DNA of 54,272 bases, taken from Pseudomonadota bacterium (GTDB lineage Bacteria; Desulfobacterota; Desulfovibrionia; Desulfovibrionales; Desulfovibrionaceae). This document shows, piece by piece, positions 1 to 7,936 of the stretch. A program made the position numbers and the translations under genes. The notes beneath the pieces were generated by a model. It searched no databases, had not been told where the DNA came from, and saw only the letters and a list, made by a program, of their open reading frames with translations. The stretch covers positions 1-54,272 of the forward strand of contig JAEYTO010000031.1 in NCBI GenBank assembly GCA_023433925.1. Reading direction: 5' to 3'. Position 1 is the stretch's first letter, and each line of letters starts with the position of its first letter.

Positions 1-1416
1 GATGGATCCTTCCACCCCGGCCCGGCGCAAGGTCACGGACACCAGCTCCCCTCTCGTGCGGAAGCGCACGGGCGCGCCGGACACGCCCGCGCCCGTGCTC
101 GTGTAGCCGAGCATGCCGTCCAGGTTCCACAGCCCGTTGCACATGTGGCGCGGGCTGCGCGAGTTCGTGATGAGCGGTCCGATGCGCGGCAGGCAGACCT
201 GGCCGCCGTGGGTGTGGCCGCACAGGTAGAAGGACGCGCCCAGGGCCGCGGCCTCCGGAGCCGCCTCGGGGCTGTGGGCCAGCATGATGGCCGTGTCGCC
301 AGGCCGCACGTCGCGCATGGCTTCCACCGGGTCGGCGCAGCGGTATGCGTGCGGGTCGTCCACGCCGGCGATCCAGAGCGTGTACTTGCCGCGCGTGATG
401 GGCCAGGCTTCGTTGAGCAGCACCTCCACGCCCATGTCCCGCAGCGGCCCGACGATCTCCAGGCAGTCGTGGTTGCCCATGACCGCGAGCACGCCGTCGC
501 GCGCCCGCACCGTGGCCAGGAAGCCCGCCAGCCGGTCCAGGGCCGGGCCAAAGTTGCCGAAGGTGCCGTAGCGCAGGTCCCCGCCCAGCAGGCACAGGTC
601 GAAGCGCTCGGTGCGCACGAGTGCCGATAGCCTCTCGGCTAGGCCGTCCAGGCCGTCCAGGTGCAGATCCGAGGCGAACAGGATGCGGAATCCCTCGAAG
701 GGTTGAGGCAGGCCGGGAATGGCCGGGGCGATGGAGGTCAGCCCCACTTTCAGGGCGTTGCTCCGGCCCAGGGGCGTCAGCCCGGCCACGTTGAAGGCGC
801 TCGTGACGAGCCCGTTGTAGAGCAGGCCTTCCTTGAGGTTGAACAGGTACATGAGCCATCGGCTGGACAGGCGGCAGCAGCGGTACTCGCGCCAGCGGAT
901 GCGCGGATGGAATGGCCTGGGATAGCCCGGCCTTGGCCGGCTGTAGAACACGTCCTTGTACCAGGCCGAGGCGTGGAAGGCCACGAGGCAGAAGGCCGCC
1001 AGCACAACCGTGGCCGAAGGCAGCCGCAAGGGCAGGCCGTAGGCCAGCACGATCACGGGCAGGAAGCCCTCCAGGAACTGGTCCAGACCCGGCACGTCCT
1101 GGCCGCTCGACTTGCCCAGGCGGCGTTTGGTGAAGCTCGTGGCCAGGTCGCCGGCCATGCTCGCCAGGCCCGTGGCCAGCCCGAGCGCCAGGGGCAGGCC
1201 CAGGAGCAGCCCGGCCAGCCCGCCGCCCAGGATCGAGCCGATCAGGCCGCGCACGGTCTTGTGCGGGCCGAGCAGGGGCCGGCCGTCGGCGAAGCGGCGG
1301 CCTCGGTCCAGGGGCTGGTCCCAGCGCTTCCGGAACTTGAGGGCCAGGGCCGGCGGCACGAAGTTGATGAACAGGATGAGCGCCAGGGCCTTGGCGCCGA
1401 GCAGCAGTTGATCCAT
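1..1416 (-). CDS. CarS-like (CDP-archaeol synthase family) / metallophosphoesterase fusion, 3' end outside window
   Basis: One uninterrupted frame of at least 472 codons, running off the left edge. Residues 1-~165 are hydrophobic and carry the CarS/DUF46 signature: FADGRPLLGPHKTVRG near residue 42, AGDLATSFTKRRLG near 88 and LDQFLEGFLP near 110. This family of membrane cytidylyltransferases activates lipid alcohols with CTP. Residues ~240-472 are a calcineurin-like phosphoesterase with all metal-binding blocks: SDLH (249-252), GGD (278-280), GNHD (314-317) and GHTHGG (400-405). I checked the frame codon by codon across the junction and found no stop. The start is the ATG at 1414-1416. The gene is transcribed divergently from the TPR gene. 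Both domain families are well known; their physical fusion is what I see here. The substrate is unknown, and remodelling of a membrane lipid or polyprenol is only an inference. Confidence 0.85.
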   Translation of the reverse strand, partial: MDQLLLGAKALALILFINFVPPALALKFRKRWDQPLDRGRRFADGRPLLGPHKTVRGLIGSILGGGLAGLLLGLPLALGLATGLASMAGDLATSFTKRRLGKSSGQDVPGLDQFLEGFLPVIVLAYGLPLRLPSATVVLAAFCLVAFHASAWYKDVFYSRPRPGYPRPFHPRIRWREYRCCRLSSRWLMYLFNLKEGLLYNGLVTSAFNVAGLTPLGRSNALKVGLTSIAPAIPGLPQPFEGFRILFASDLHLDGLDGLAERLSALVRTERFDLCLLGGDLRYGTFGNFGPALDRLAGFLATVRARDGVLAVMGNHDCLEIVGPLRDMGVEVLLNEAWPITRGKYTLWIAGVDDPHAYRCADPVEAMRDVRPGDTAIMLAHSPEAAPEAAALGASFYLCGHTHGGQVCLPRIGPLITNSRSPRHMCNGLWNLDGMLGYTSTGAGVSGAPVRFRTRGELVSVTLRRAGVEGSI

Positions 1417-1594
1417 GGGGGTCGGGGCCTCCGGGGCGGCGGGCGGCCGGCGCGCCTTGACGCGCGCGGCTCCGCGCGGGTACAAGCGCCTTACCTTGGC
1501 GCTGGGATTGGGGCTTTCGCGGCGCGGCCTCGAGGGCCGGGCCGGGGGGAGCGGCACCGCCCCGCGGGACACCATAACCGGACACGGCGTCTCC

Positions 1595-2998
1595 ATGGAA
1601 GCACCAAACAGGCTCATCCAGCCGATTCAGCACTTCATTCTCAAGGAAGGCGGGCTGTTCTTCCTGCTCACCAAGGACGCCGGCTTCCTGAGCGTGTTCA
1701 CGCGCGCCGTGGCCAGCTCCCTGGCCCTGCCCCGCACCTGCTGCCGCATTCATCTCTCGGCCGAGGAGACCATGAAGGCCGTGGGCCAGATCGCCGCCCG
1801 CGAGCGCAAGATCGTCCTGCTCGTGGAGCGGGAGATCGAGGGCATCTCCAACATCCTGCTCGTCAAGCACATCAAGCTCTTCTTCCCCTCGGTGAAGATC
1901 ATCCTGCTCACGCCGGAGATCCAGGAGGATCTGCTCATCCTCCTCCACGAGCTGGGCACGGACAGCGTCATCACCAAGCCCATCGGCGAGCGGGCGCTCC
2001 TGGAAAAACTGGCCAACGCCATCCGTCCCCTGGGCAAGCTCGGCGAGCTCCTGGAGACGGGCAAGGGCCACCTAATGCGCGGCAACACCTCCATGGCCAT
2101 GACCCTCGGCGAGGAGGCCCTGCGCCAGAAGCCCGACAGCCCGGCCGCGCTCATGCTCATGGGCGACGCCCTGCGGGCCATGGAGCGCCACGAGGACGCC
2201 CTGGCCGCCTACAGCGAGGCCCACCACTCGGCCGAGATGTACCTGGAGCCCGTCAAGCGGCTCATCCAGACCTACCGGGATCTGGGCGACTCGGTGAAGG
2301 AGCTCGAATACCTGGAGCGCCTCGACCGCCTCTCGCCGCTCAACGTGGAGCGCAAGGTGCAGATGGGCGGCCTCAAGCTCAGGCTCGGCAAGCTGAACGA
2401 CGCGGACAGGGAGTTCGGCAAGGCGGTCAAGCTCACCACGGACCAGGCCATGAGCCTCATCGGTGGGCTGTCGCGCAACATCGCCGAGCAGTGCATGGCC
2501 CACGCCCCGGACTTGGCCGAGCGCTATCTGCGCTACAGCCTGGAGGCCAAGCAGAAGATCCTCTCGCGGGCCGACATGGAGACCTTCAACGCCCTGGGCC
2601 TGGTCCTGCGCATGCAAGGCAAGTGGCGCGAGGCCGTGGCCGAGTACCGGAAGGCCCTGGAAATCGCGCCCGACGACGAGATCATCCGCTACAACCTGGC
2701 CCTGGCCTACATGGACGGCCAGGAGTACGGGCAAGCCGCCGATGAGATCGAGCGCGCCCTGTCCGCCGACGGGGAGTTCGGCCAGGACAACGACACGGTC
2801 TGCTACAACATCGGCCACATCTTCACCCGCGCGGGCAACCAGCCCATGGCCGTGTTCTACTTCACCCAGACCCTCAAGCTGAACCCGAATCACGAGGAGG
2901 CCGGCAGGATGGTGGAGAAGCTGGCGGACGAGGGGTATGTGGGCACGCCGGCGGAGCCGGAGGGCTGCATCGAGCCCGACGAGCCCGACCAGATTTGA
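1595..2998 (+). CDS. TPR protein with degenerate receiver-like N-terminal domain
   Basis: 467 aa. Residues ~10-145 look like a CheY-type alpha/beta fold: a region ending in VLLVEREIEG, then IKLFFPSVKIILLTP and VITKPIGERALLEKL, where the lysine sits as in receiver domains. I do not see a convincing phospho-acceptor aspartate. Residues ~150-450 are helical TPR repeats; clear ones are GNTSMAMTLGEEALRQKPDS, GKWREAVAEYRKALEIAPDD and GNQPMAVFYFTQTLKLNPNH. The role is probably as a protein-interaction scaffold or signalling adaptor in the cytoplasm. The start at 1595 (MEAPNRLIQ) was chosen because residues upstream in the open frame are low-complexity GC-rich translation; no strong ribosome site is visible. 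The gene ends before a hairpin shared with convergent gpsA. Confidence 0.75.
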   Translation: MEAPNRLIQPIQHFILKEGGLFFLLTKDAGFLSVFTRAVASSLALPRTCCRIHLSAEETMKAVGQIAARERKIVLLVEREIEGISNILLVKHIKLFFPSVKIILLTPEIQEDLLILLHELGTDSVITKPIGERALLEKLANAIRPLGKLGELLETGKGHLMRGNTSMAMTLGEEALRQKPDSPAALMLMGDALRAMERHEDALAAYSEAHHSAEMYLEPVKRLIQTYRDLGDSVKELEYLERLDRLSPLNVERKVQMGGLKLRLGKLNDADREFGKAVKLTTDQAMSLIGGLSRNIAEQCMAHAPDLAERYLRYSLEAKQKILSRADMETFNALGLVLRMQGKWREAVAEYRKALEIAPDDEIIRYNLALAYMDGQEYGQAADEIERALSADGEFGQDNDTVCYNIGHIFTRAGNQPMAVFYFTQTLKLNPNHEEAGRMVEKLADEGYVGTPAEPEGCIEPDEPDQI

Positions 2999-3023
2999 AC
3001 GGGACCTGCGGACGAAAACGAAA

Positions 3024-3056
3024 GCGCCGGCCGGAAGCATGCTCCCGGCCGGCGTT
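3024..3056. terminator. Bidirectional hairpin between convergent TPR gene and gpsA
   Basis: A perfect 10-bp inverted repeat (3025-3034 with 3045-3054, CGCCGGCCGG) lies between two convergent genes. It is preceded by an A-rich stretch and followed by TTCTT. It is placed to end transcription from both sides. Confidence 0.7.
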
Positions 3057-3081
3057 CTTGATCCGCATGCCGTCCAGGCGG

Positions 3082-4077
3082 CTAGACTTCCTGCTTCAGC
3101 TCGCGTCCCATCAATTCCCGCACGGCCGTCTCCGCGTCCTTGCCCTGGTAGAGCACCTGATAGACCTGCTCGGTGATGGGCAAATCGACCTTGAGCTTCT
3201 TGCCCAGGTCGTGCACGGCCTCGGTGGTCTTGACGCCCTCGGCGACCATCTTCATCTGGCTCAGGATGTCCAGGAGCTTCTGGCCCTTGCCCAGGCGCAG
3301 ACCCACCTGGCGGTTGCGCGACAGCTCGCCCGTGCAGGTCAGCACGAGGTCGCCCATGCCGGACAGGCCCATGAACGTGGCCGGCTTGGCGCCCATGGCC
3401 GCGCCCAGGCGGCTCATCTCGGCCAGGCCGCGGGTGATGAGCGCGGCGCGCGCGTTGGAGCCGAAGCCCAGGCCGTCGGAGATGCCCGCGGCGATGGCGA
3501 TGATGTTCTTGATGGCCCCGCCCAGCTCCACGCCCCGGTAGTCCGGATTCGTGTAGACGCGGAAGTAGTCCGTGGCCAGGGCCTCCTGGAGCATGTTCCC
3601 GAGCTTCTTGTCCGCGCAGCCCAGGGTCACGGCCGTGGGCAGCTCGCGGCTGACCTCCACGGCGAAGCTCGGCCCCGAGAGCATGGCGAAGCGCGGCTTG
3701 AGGCTGGCCAGGGTTTCGTCCACGACCTGGGACATGGTGCTCAGGGTGTTCAACTCGATGCCCTTGTTGGCGCAGAGCACGATGGGCTTCTTGGGCAAGC
3801 GGTCGCGCAGGGACACGAGAGACGCACGGAAGAACTGGCTGGGGATGGCGAAGAGCAAGACCTCGGCGTCCTCGATGACCGCCGCCTCGTCGGTGCTCGC
3901 CTCCAGGCTCTCGTGCAGCTTGAAGCCCGGCATGTACCACGTGTTCTCGCGCTTGGACACGATCTCGGCCAGAAGCTCCTGCTCCCGGACCCACAGCCGG
4001 GTGGCATGGCCCTTCTTGGCCAGCAGGTTGGCCAGCGTGGTGCCCCAGCTTCCGCCGCCCATGACAGCAAATCGCAT
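3082..4077 (-). CDS. gpsA: Glycerol-3-phosphate dehydrogenase [NAD(P)+]
   Basis: 331 aa, the usual length for GpsA. It reduces dihydroxyacetone phosphate to sn-glycerol-3-phosphate, the backbone of phospholipids, in the cytoplasm. The N-terminus MRFAVMGGGSWGTTLANLLA is the dinucleotide-binding GxGxxG fold. Later blocks typical of the family are CANKGIE, LSGPSFAVEV, GGAIKNIIAIAAGI, SNARAALITRGLAEM and TFMGLSGMGDLVLTC. The start ATG at 4075-4077 has AGGAGCG about 7 nt upstream, so the longer open frame to 4380 is not used. It is convergent with the TPR gene and divergent from the ahb-hemL pair. Confidence 0.95.
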   Translation of the reverse strand: MRFAVMGGGSWGTTLANLLAKKGHATRLWVREQELLAEIVSKRENTWYMPGFKLHESLEASTDEAAVIEDAEVLLFAIPSQFFRASLVSLRDRLPKKPIVLCANKGIELNTLSTMSQVVDETLASLKPRFAMLSGPSFAVEVSRELPTAVTLGCADKKLGNMLQEALATDYFRVYTNPDYRGVELGGAIKNIIAIAAGISDGLGFGSNARAALITRGLAEMSRLGAAMGAKPATFMGLSGMGDLVLTCTGELSRNRQVGLRLGKGQKLLDILSQMKMVAEGVKTTEAVHDLGKKLKVDLPITEQVYQVLYQGKDAETAVRELMGRELKQEV

Positions 4078-4364
4078 GCGCTCGCTCCTTGAAGGGAAGG
4101 GAATTGCGTCGGTTCGGGATACGGCCCGTGCGCACGGGTCCGCCAAAGGGCGCAGGATACCCCTGCCACGGCCGCATGGCAAGCATGGATGGCGACGCCG
4201 AGCCCCCCGGAACCGGGTCCCCGCGGCCGCCCCACCGGCGGCCCCCAGTCCTCCGGCCGTGTTGCAAGCCTGTCGCGAAGCGGGTATCACTATCCACCCT
4301 GCCGGCCGGGACCGGACCGGGCAAGGATCGATTACACAAGACCCTGACCGATCGTGAAGGACAT

Positions 4365-4889
4365 ATGAGCAGACCGACATTCACCGAAGCCCAGCGGCGC
4401 GCCCTGGCCATTGTCCAGGACGACCTGCCCGACTCGGCCGCGCCCTTCGCGGACATCGCCCGCGCGGCCGGCATCTCCGAGGAGGAGGTGCTCGAACTCC
4501 TGCGCGGTCTCAAGGACTCCGGCGTCATCCGCCGCTTCGGCGCCACCCTGCGCCACCAGAAGGCCGGCTACGGCCACAACGCCATGGTCGCCTGGTATGT
4601 GGAGGCGGACAAGGACATGGACGAGGTGGCCGCCGTCATGGCCGCCCGGCCCGAGATTTCCCACTGCTACCACCGCGTGAACTGCCTGGACTGGCCGTAC
4701 AACCTGTACACCATGATCCACGGCCAGAACCCCGGCGACTGCCTGCGCCTCGCGCGCGAACTGGCCCAGGCCACGGGCGTGGACCAGTTCGACGTGCTCG
4801 AATCGGTCCGCGAACTGAAGAAGACTTCCATGCGCTATTTCGAGGACCAGCGCCCCCGACCCGACCGGACATCCAAGCAAGGCAAGTGA
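4365..4889 (+). CDS. Siroheme decarboxylase subunit (AhbA/AhbB family, Lrp/AsnC-like fold)
   Basis: 174 aa. An N-terminal winged helix (FADIARAAGISEEEVLELLR) is followed by a ferredoxin-like ligand domain, the Lrp/AsnC architecture. The sequence RRFGATLRHQKAGYGHNAM and the later HCYHR segment are characteristic of the AhbA/AhbB/NirDLGH proteins. These decarboxylate siroheme to 12,18-didecarboxysiroheme on the alternative heme pathway of sulfate reducers. It is placed 11 bp before hemL, which makes the tetrapyrrole precursor, so an enzymatic role fits better than a regulatory one. The start ATG at 4365 has GAAGG just upstream. I cannot decide between AhbA and AhbB, since the two are paralogues. 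The C-terminal ~15 residues are basic and look disordered. Confidence 0.85.
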   Translation: MSRPTFTEAQRRALAIVQDDLPDSAAPFADIARAAGISEEEVLELLRGLKDSGVIRRFGATLRHQKAGYGHNAMVAWYVEADKDMDEVAAVMAARPEISHCYHRVNCLDWPYNLYTMIHGQNPGDCLRLARELAQATGVDQFDVLESVRELKKTSMRYFEDQRPRPDRTSKQGK

Positions 4890-4900
4890 GGACCACCGCC

Positions 4901-6172
4901 ATGAGCCTTTCCGAGACCCTGTTCCAGGAAGCCCAGAAGTACATCCCCGGCGGAGTCAACAGCCCCGTGCGGGCATGCAAGTCCGTGGAGGCCACGCCCC
5001 TGTTCATCAAGGAGGCCGAAGGCTCCAGGATCGTAAGCGTCGAGGGCCGGGCCTACATCGACTACGTGCTGTCCTGGGGTCCCATGATCCTGGGCCACGC
5101 CCACCCCGACGTGACCGAGACCGCCATCGCGGCCATGAAGAAGGGCGCGAGCTACGGCGCGCCCTGCGAGCCGGAGATCGCCCTGGCCAAGGCCGTGTGC
5201 AAGGCCGTGCCCTCGGTCGAGATGGTGCGCATGGTCAACTCCGGCACCGAGGCGACCATGAGCGCCCTGCGCCTGGCCCGCGGCTACACCGGCCGCGACA
5301 AGGTGCTCAAGTTCATCGGCGGCTATCACGGCCACGGCGATCCGTTCCTGGCCTCGGCCGGCTCGGGCGTGGCCACGCTGTCCATCCCCGGCACGCCCGG
5401 CGTGCCCGCCGACGTGGTGGCCCACACCCTGCTCGCCCAGTACAACGACCTGGAGCAGGTCCGCGGCCACTTCGAGCGCCACGGCCGGGACATCGCCTGC
5501 GTCATCGTGGAGCCCGTGGCCGGCAACATGGGCCTGGTGCTCCCCAAGCCCGGCTTCCTGGAAGGCTTGCGCGAGATAACGCGGGAACACGGCGCGCTGC
5601 TCATCTTCGACGAGGTCATCACCGGCTTCCGCGTGGACTTCGGCGGGGCCCAGAAGCGCTTCGGCATCCAGCCCGACCTGACCTGCCTGGGCAAGATCAT
5701 CGGCGGCGGCTTCCCCGTCGGGGCCTACGGCGGGCGGCGCGAGATCATGGAGCGCATGGCTCCCTGCGGCGACGTGTACCAGGCCGGCACCCTGTCCGGT
5801 AACCCCGTGGCCATGGCCGCCGGCGTCCGCACCCTGGAGCTTCTGGCCCAGGCCGACTACCAGGCCCTGGAGCGCCGCACCCAGGCCATGGTCGAGGAGC
5901 TGCGGGCCATCTTCAGCCGTAAGTCCGTGCCTGCGGTCATCAACACCATCGCCTCCATTTTCACCATCTTCTTCACCGAGGCCAAGGAGGTGGTGGACTT
6001 CCCCTCGGCGTCCACCTCGAACTCGGCGCGCTACACGCGCTTCTACGCGCACATGAGGGAGAAGGGCGTCTATCTGGCCCCCTCGGGCTACGAGTGCGCC
6101 TTCCTGTCCTTCGCGCACACCGAGCGCGACATCGAGACGACGCTGGAGGCCGTCAGGTCGGCGCAGCTGTAA
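4901..6172 (+). CDS. hemL: Glutamate-1-semialdehyde 2,1-aminomutase
   Basis: 423 aa, full length. It converts glutamate-1-semialdehyde to 5-aminolevulinate, the first committed tetrapyrrole precursor, using PLP. Family blocks seen are GGVNSPVRA, NSGTEATMSALRLARG, GGYHGHGDPFL, FDEVITGFR and LGKIIGGGFPVGA. The Schiff-base lysine is K265, the same number as in the E. coli enzyme when the ATG at 4901 is used. An in-frame GTG at 4886 overlaps the stop of the upstream ahb gene and would add five residues; the ATG start gives the normal family N-terminus. It probably forms an operon with the ahb gene upstream and feeds heme, siroheme and cobalamin synthesis. Confidence 0.96.
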   Translation: MSLSETLFQEAQKYIPGGVNSPVRACKSVEATPLFIKEAEGSRIVSVEGRAYIDYVLSWGPMILGHAHPDVTETAIAAMKKGASYGAPCEPEIALAKAVCKAVPSVEMVRMVNSGTEATMSALRLARGYTGRDKVLKFIGGYHGHGDPFLASAGSGVATLSIPGTPGVPADVVAHTLLAQYNDLEQVRGHFERHGRDIACVIVEPVAGNMGLVLPKPGFLEGLREITREHGALLIFDEVITGFRVDFGGAQKRFGIQPDLTCLGKIIGGGFPVGAYGGRREIMERMAPCGDVYQAGTLSGNPVAMAAGVRTLELLAQADYQALERRTQAMVEELRAIFSRKSVPAVINTIASIFTIFFTEAKEVVDFPSASTSNSARYTRFYAHMREKGVYLAPSGYECAFLSFAHTERDIETTLEAVRSAQL

Positions 6173-6183
6173 GAAAAGAAATG

Positions 6184-6210
6184 CCGAGAGAGGGCTCCGC
6201 GCCCTCTCGG
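6184..6210. repeat. GAGAGAGGGC palindrome, copy 1
   Basis: Hairpin ccgagagaggg/ccctctcgg with loop tccgc, 12 bp after hemL. It is the near reverse complement of the hairpin at 6402-6428 and related to copies at 25256-25282 and 53459-53482. It may also act as a hemL terminator. Confidence 0.75.
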
Positions 6211-6231
6211 ACTGCTGACAAATCCGTTTTA

Positions 6232-6269
6232 CGAGAGAGGCCCCTTTTTGAAAGAAGGGGCCTCTCTCG
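6232..6269. terminator. 15-bp perfect hairpin downstream of hemL
   Basis: CGAGAGAGGCCCCTT (6232-6246) pairs perfectly with 6255-6269 around the loop tttgaaag. It is a very strong stem in a gene-free stretch after hemL. There is no long T-run directly behind it, so it may stabilise the transcript end or belong to the local palindromic repeat family. Confidence 0.6.
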
Positions 6270-6605
6270 CGCTCTCTCCACCAAAAACTTTTGATATTAT
6301 TTCAGCATATTGCCTGGGCGGCGCAGTTGAAAAACGGGGTTCCAAGGGGGCCGCGCCCCCTTGGCCGCCGGAGGCAGCATAAAACGACCTTTGTCACTGA
6401 TCCGAGAGGGCTTCGCGCCCTCTCTCGGGCTCTCTCCCGCCAAGGCCTGCCCGTGATAAGGCGGCCCTTGGAACCCATGCTTTTCCAACATCGTTCGCCG
6501 TGCGTGGCCATCCGGCCAGCCGCCCTACCCATTTGTCATTCCGCGCCCCTGCGGTTATAGCCTCGTCAGGGCCGGCCCGTGCACACGCCGGCCCGTGGAG
6601 CGCGC
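6270..6605. other. Gene-free stretch between hemL and the CNNM gene
   Basis: The whole gap 6173-6605 has no credible gene; the open frames in it are translations of palindromes. It holds three hairpins (6184-6210, 6232-6269, 6402-6428) and a T-rich segment near 6285-6305. The promoter of the downstream operon should lie in 6430-6590, but I see no clear -35/-10 pair. Confidence 0.5.
6402..6428. repeat. GAGAGAGGGC palindrome, copy 2 (inverted relative to copy 1)
   Basis: ccgagagggc / gccctctctcgg with the loop ttcgc. It matches the reverse complement of copy 1 except in the loop. A related tail (ctctctcccgccaagg) follows and is also recognisable after the cytochrome gene near 20830-20855. Confidence 0.75.
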
Positions 6606-7934
6606 ATGTTCGAGTTATACCTGGAAATCGCGGCGATTCTGCTGCTCATCCTGTTCAACGGCTTCCTGGCCATGTCCGAAATGGCCCTGGTCGCGGCCAT
6701 GAAGATCCGCCTGGAGAGCCACGCCCGCCAGGGCAGGCGGGGGGCACGCCATGCGCTGCGCCTCAAGGAGCGTCCCGAGGCGTTCCTGTCCACGGTGCAG
6801 ATCGGCATCACCCTGGTGGGCGTGCTCACGGGCGCCTTCGGCGGGGCCACCCTGGCCGAGCGGCTGCGCCTGTGGCTCCTGGATTTCCCGACCCTGGCCC
6901 CGTACGCCGGAGCCCTGTCCATCGCCCTGGTGGTCGCGCCCGTGACCTACCTGACCCTGGTGCTCGGAGAGCTCGTCCCCAAGCGGCTGGCCTTCGGAGC
7001 GCCGGAGCGCGTGGCCGCGATCACCGCGCCGGTCATGAGTCTGCTCATGACGCTATCCCTGCCCTTCGTGAAGCTGCTCAGCGGCTCCACGTCTCTCGTG
7101 GTGCGCCTGCTCGGCCAATCCTCGCACGCGGAGCCCCGCGTCACGGAGGAGGACGTACGCGGCATGGCCGGCGAAGCGGTCAAGGCCGGAGCCATCGAGC
7201 ACGGCGAGCGGGACATGCTGGAGCGCATCTTCCGCATGGGCGACAGGACCGTGGAGGCCATCATGATCCACCGTTCCCAGATCGAGTGGATCGACCTGGA
7301 CGACCCCTACGAGGAAAACGTGCGCAAGCTCATGGACAGCTCCTTCTCGCGCTTCCCCGTGGCCCAGGAGGACGTGTCCAGCACCGTGGGCGTCGTGAGC
7401 GCCAAGGAGTTCCTGAGCCTCTACGCCCAGGACAAGCGCGTGGAGTTCACGGATCCCAGGGTCCTGCGCCAGCCGATCTACGTCCCCGAGACCACACGGG
7501 TGATCACGCTGCTCGACCGCTTCAGGCAGGAGGCGCGCATGCCCTTCGCCATGGTCCTGGACGAGTATGGCGACATCCGAGGCATCGTGACCCTGTACGA
7601 CATCCTCGAAGCCATCGTGGGCGACATCCCCGGCGCGGACGAAATGCCCGAGCCCGGGGCCACGCGCCGCGAGGACGGCTCCTGGCTGCTCGACGGGCTC
7701 CTGCCCATGGACGAGGTCGTCTCGCTGCTGGGCATCCCGCCCACGCTCATGGAGCCCCTGGAGGGCTATTTCCAGACCTTGGCCGGCTTCATCCTGCACC
7801 ACCTGGGGCGCATCCCGGAGGCGGGCGACGTGCTCCTTTGGCACGGCCTGCGCTTCGAGGTGCTGGACATGGACGGCAACCGCATCGACAAGGTGCTGGC
7901 CATGCCCTTGCCGGACGAGGAGCCTGGGGAATAG
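6606..7934 (+). CDS. CNNM/CorC-HlyC family membrane protein with CBS pair
   Basis: 442 aa. Domains in order: a DUF21/CNNM membrane domain (about residues 3-190, several hydrophobic helices, starting LYLEIAAILLLILFNGFLAM), a CBS pair (about 210-335, with AIMIHRSQIEWIDLD and MPFAMVLDEYGDIRGIVTL) and a C-terminal CorC_HlyC transporter-associated domain (about 350-435, WLLDGLLPMDEV and TLAGFILHHLGRIPEAGD). Such proteins are linked to divalent-cation, mainly magnesium, homeostasis in the inner membrane; the older name hemolysin is misleading. The ATG at 6606 starts directly before the membrane domain; a GTG at 6579 is possible. Its stop is 2 nt before the cbiG GTG, so the two are translated together. 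The link to cobalamin synthesis is unexplained. Confidence 0.88.
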   Translation: MFELYLEIAAILLLILFNGFLAMSEMALVAAMKIRLESHARQGRRGARHALRLKERPEAFLSTVQIGITLVGVLTGAFGGATLAERLRLWLLDFPTLAPYAGALSIALVVAPVTYLTLVLGELVPKRLAFGAPERVAAITAPVMSLLMTLSLPFVKLLSGSTSLVVRLLGQSSHAEPRVTEEDVRGMAGEAVKAGAIEHGERDMLERIFRMGDRTVEAIMIHRSQIEWIDLDDPYEENVRKLMDSSFSRFPVAQEDVSSTVGVVSAKEFLSLYAQDKRVEFTDPRVLRQPIYVPETTRVITLLDRFRQEARMPFAMVLDEYGDIRGIVTLYDILEAIVGDIPGADEMPEPGATRREDGSWLLDGLLPMDEVVSLLGIPPTLMEPLEGYFQTLAGFILHHLGRIPEAGDVLLWHGLRFEVLDMDGNRIDKVLAMPLPDEEPGE

Positions 7935-7936
7935 CC

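Noticed and set aside
661..2745. Very long open frames opposite or beside real genes (for example 661-2745 +, 2072-4546 -, 18164-20209 -)
   Set aside because: They are GC-skew shadows: low-complexity Arg/Gly/Pro/Ala or His/Gln-rich translations with no domains, lying over well-recognised genes.
4365..4889. Lrp/AsnC-type transcription regulator
   Set aside because: The fold is right, but the sequence blocks and position before hemL fit the siroheme decarboxylase family better.
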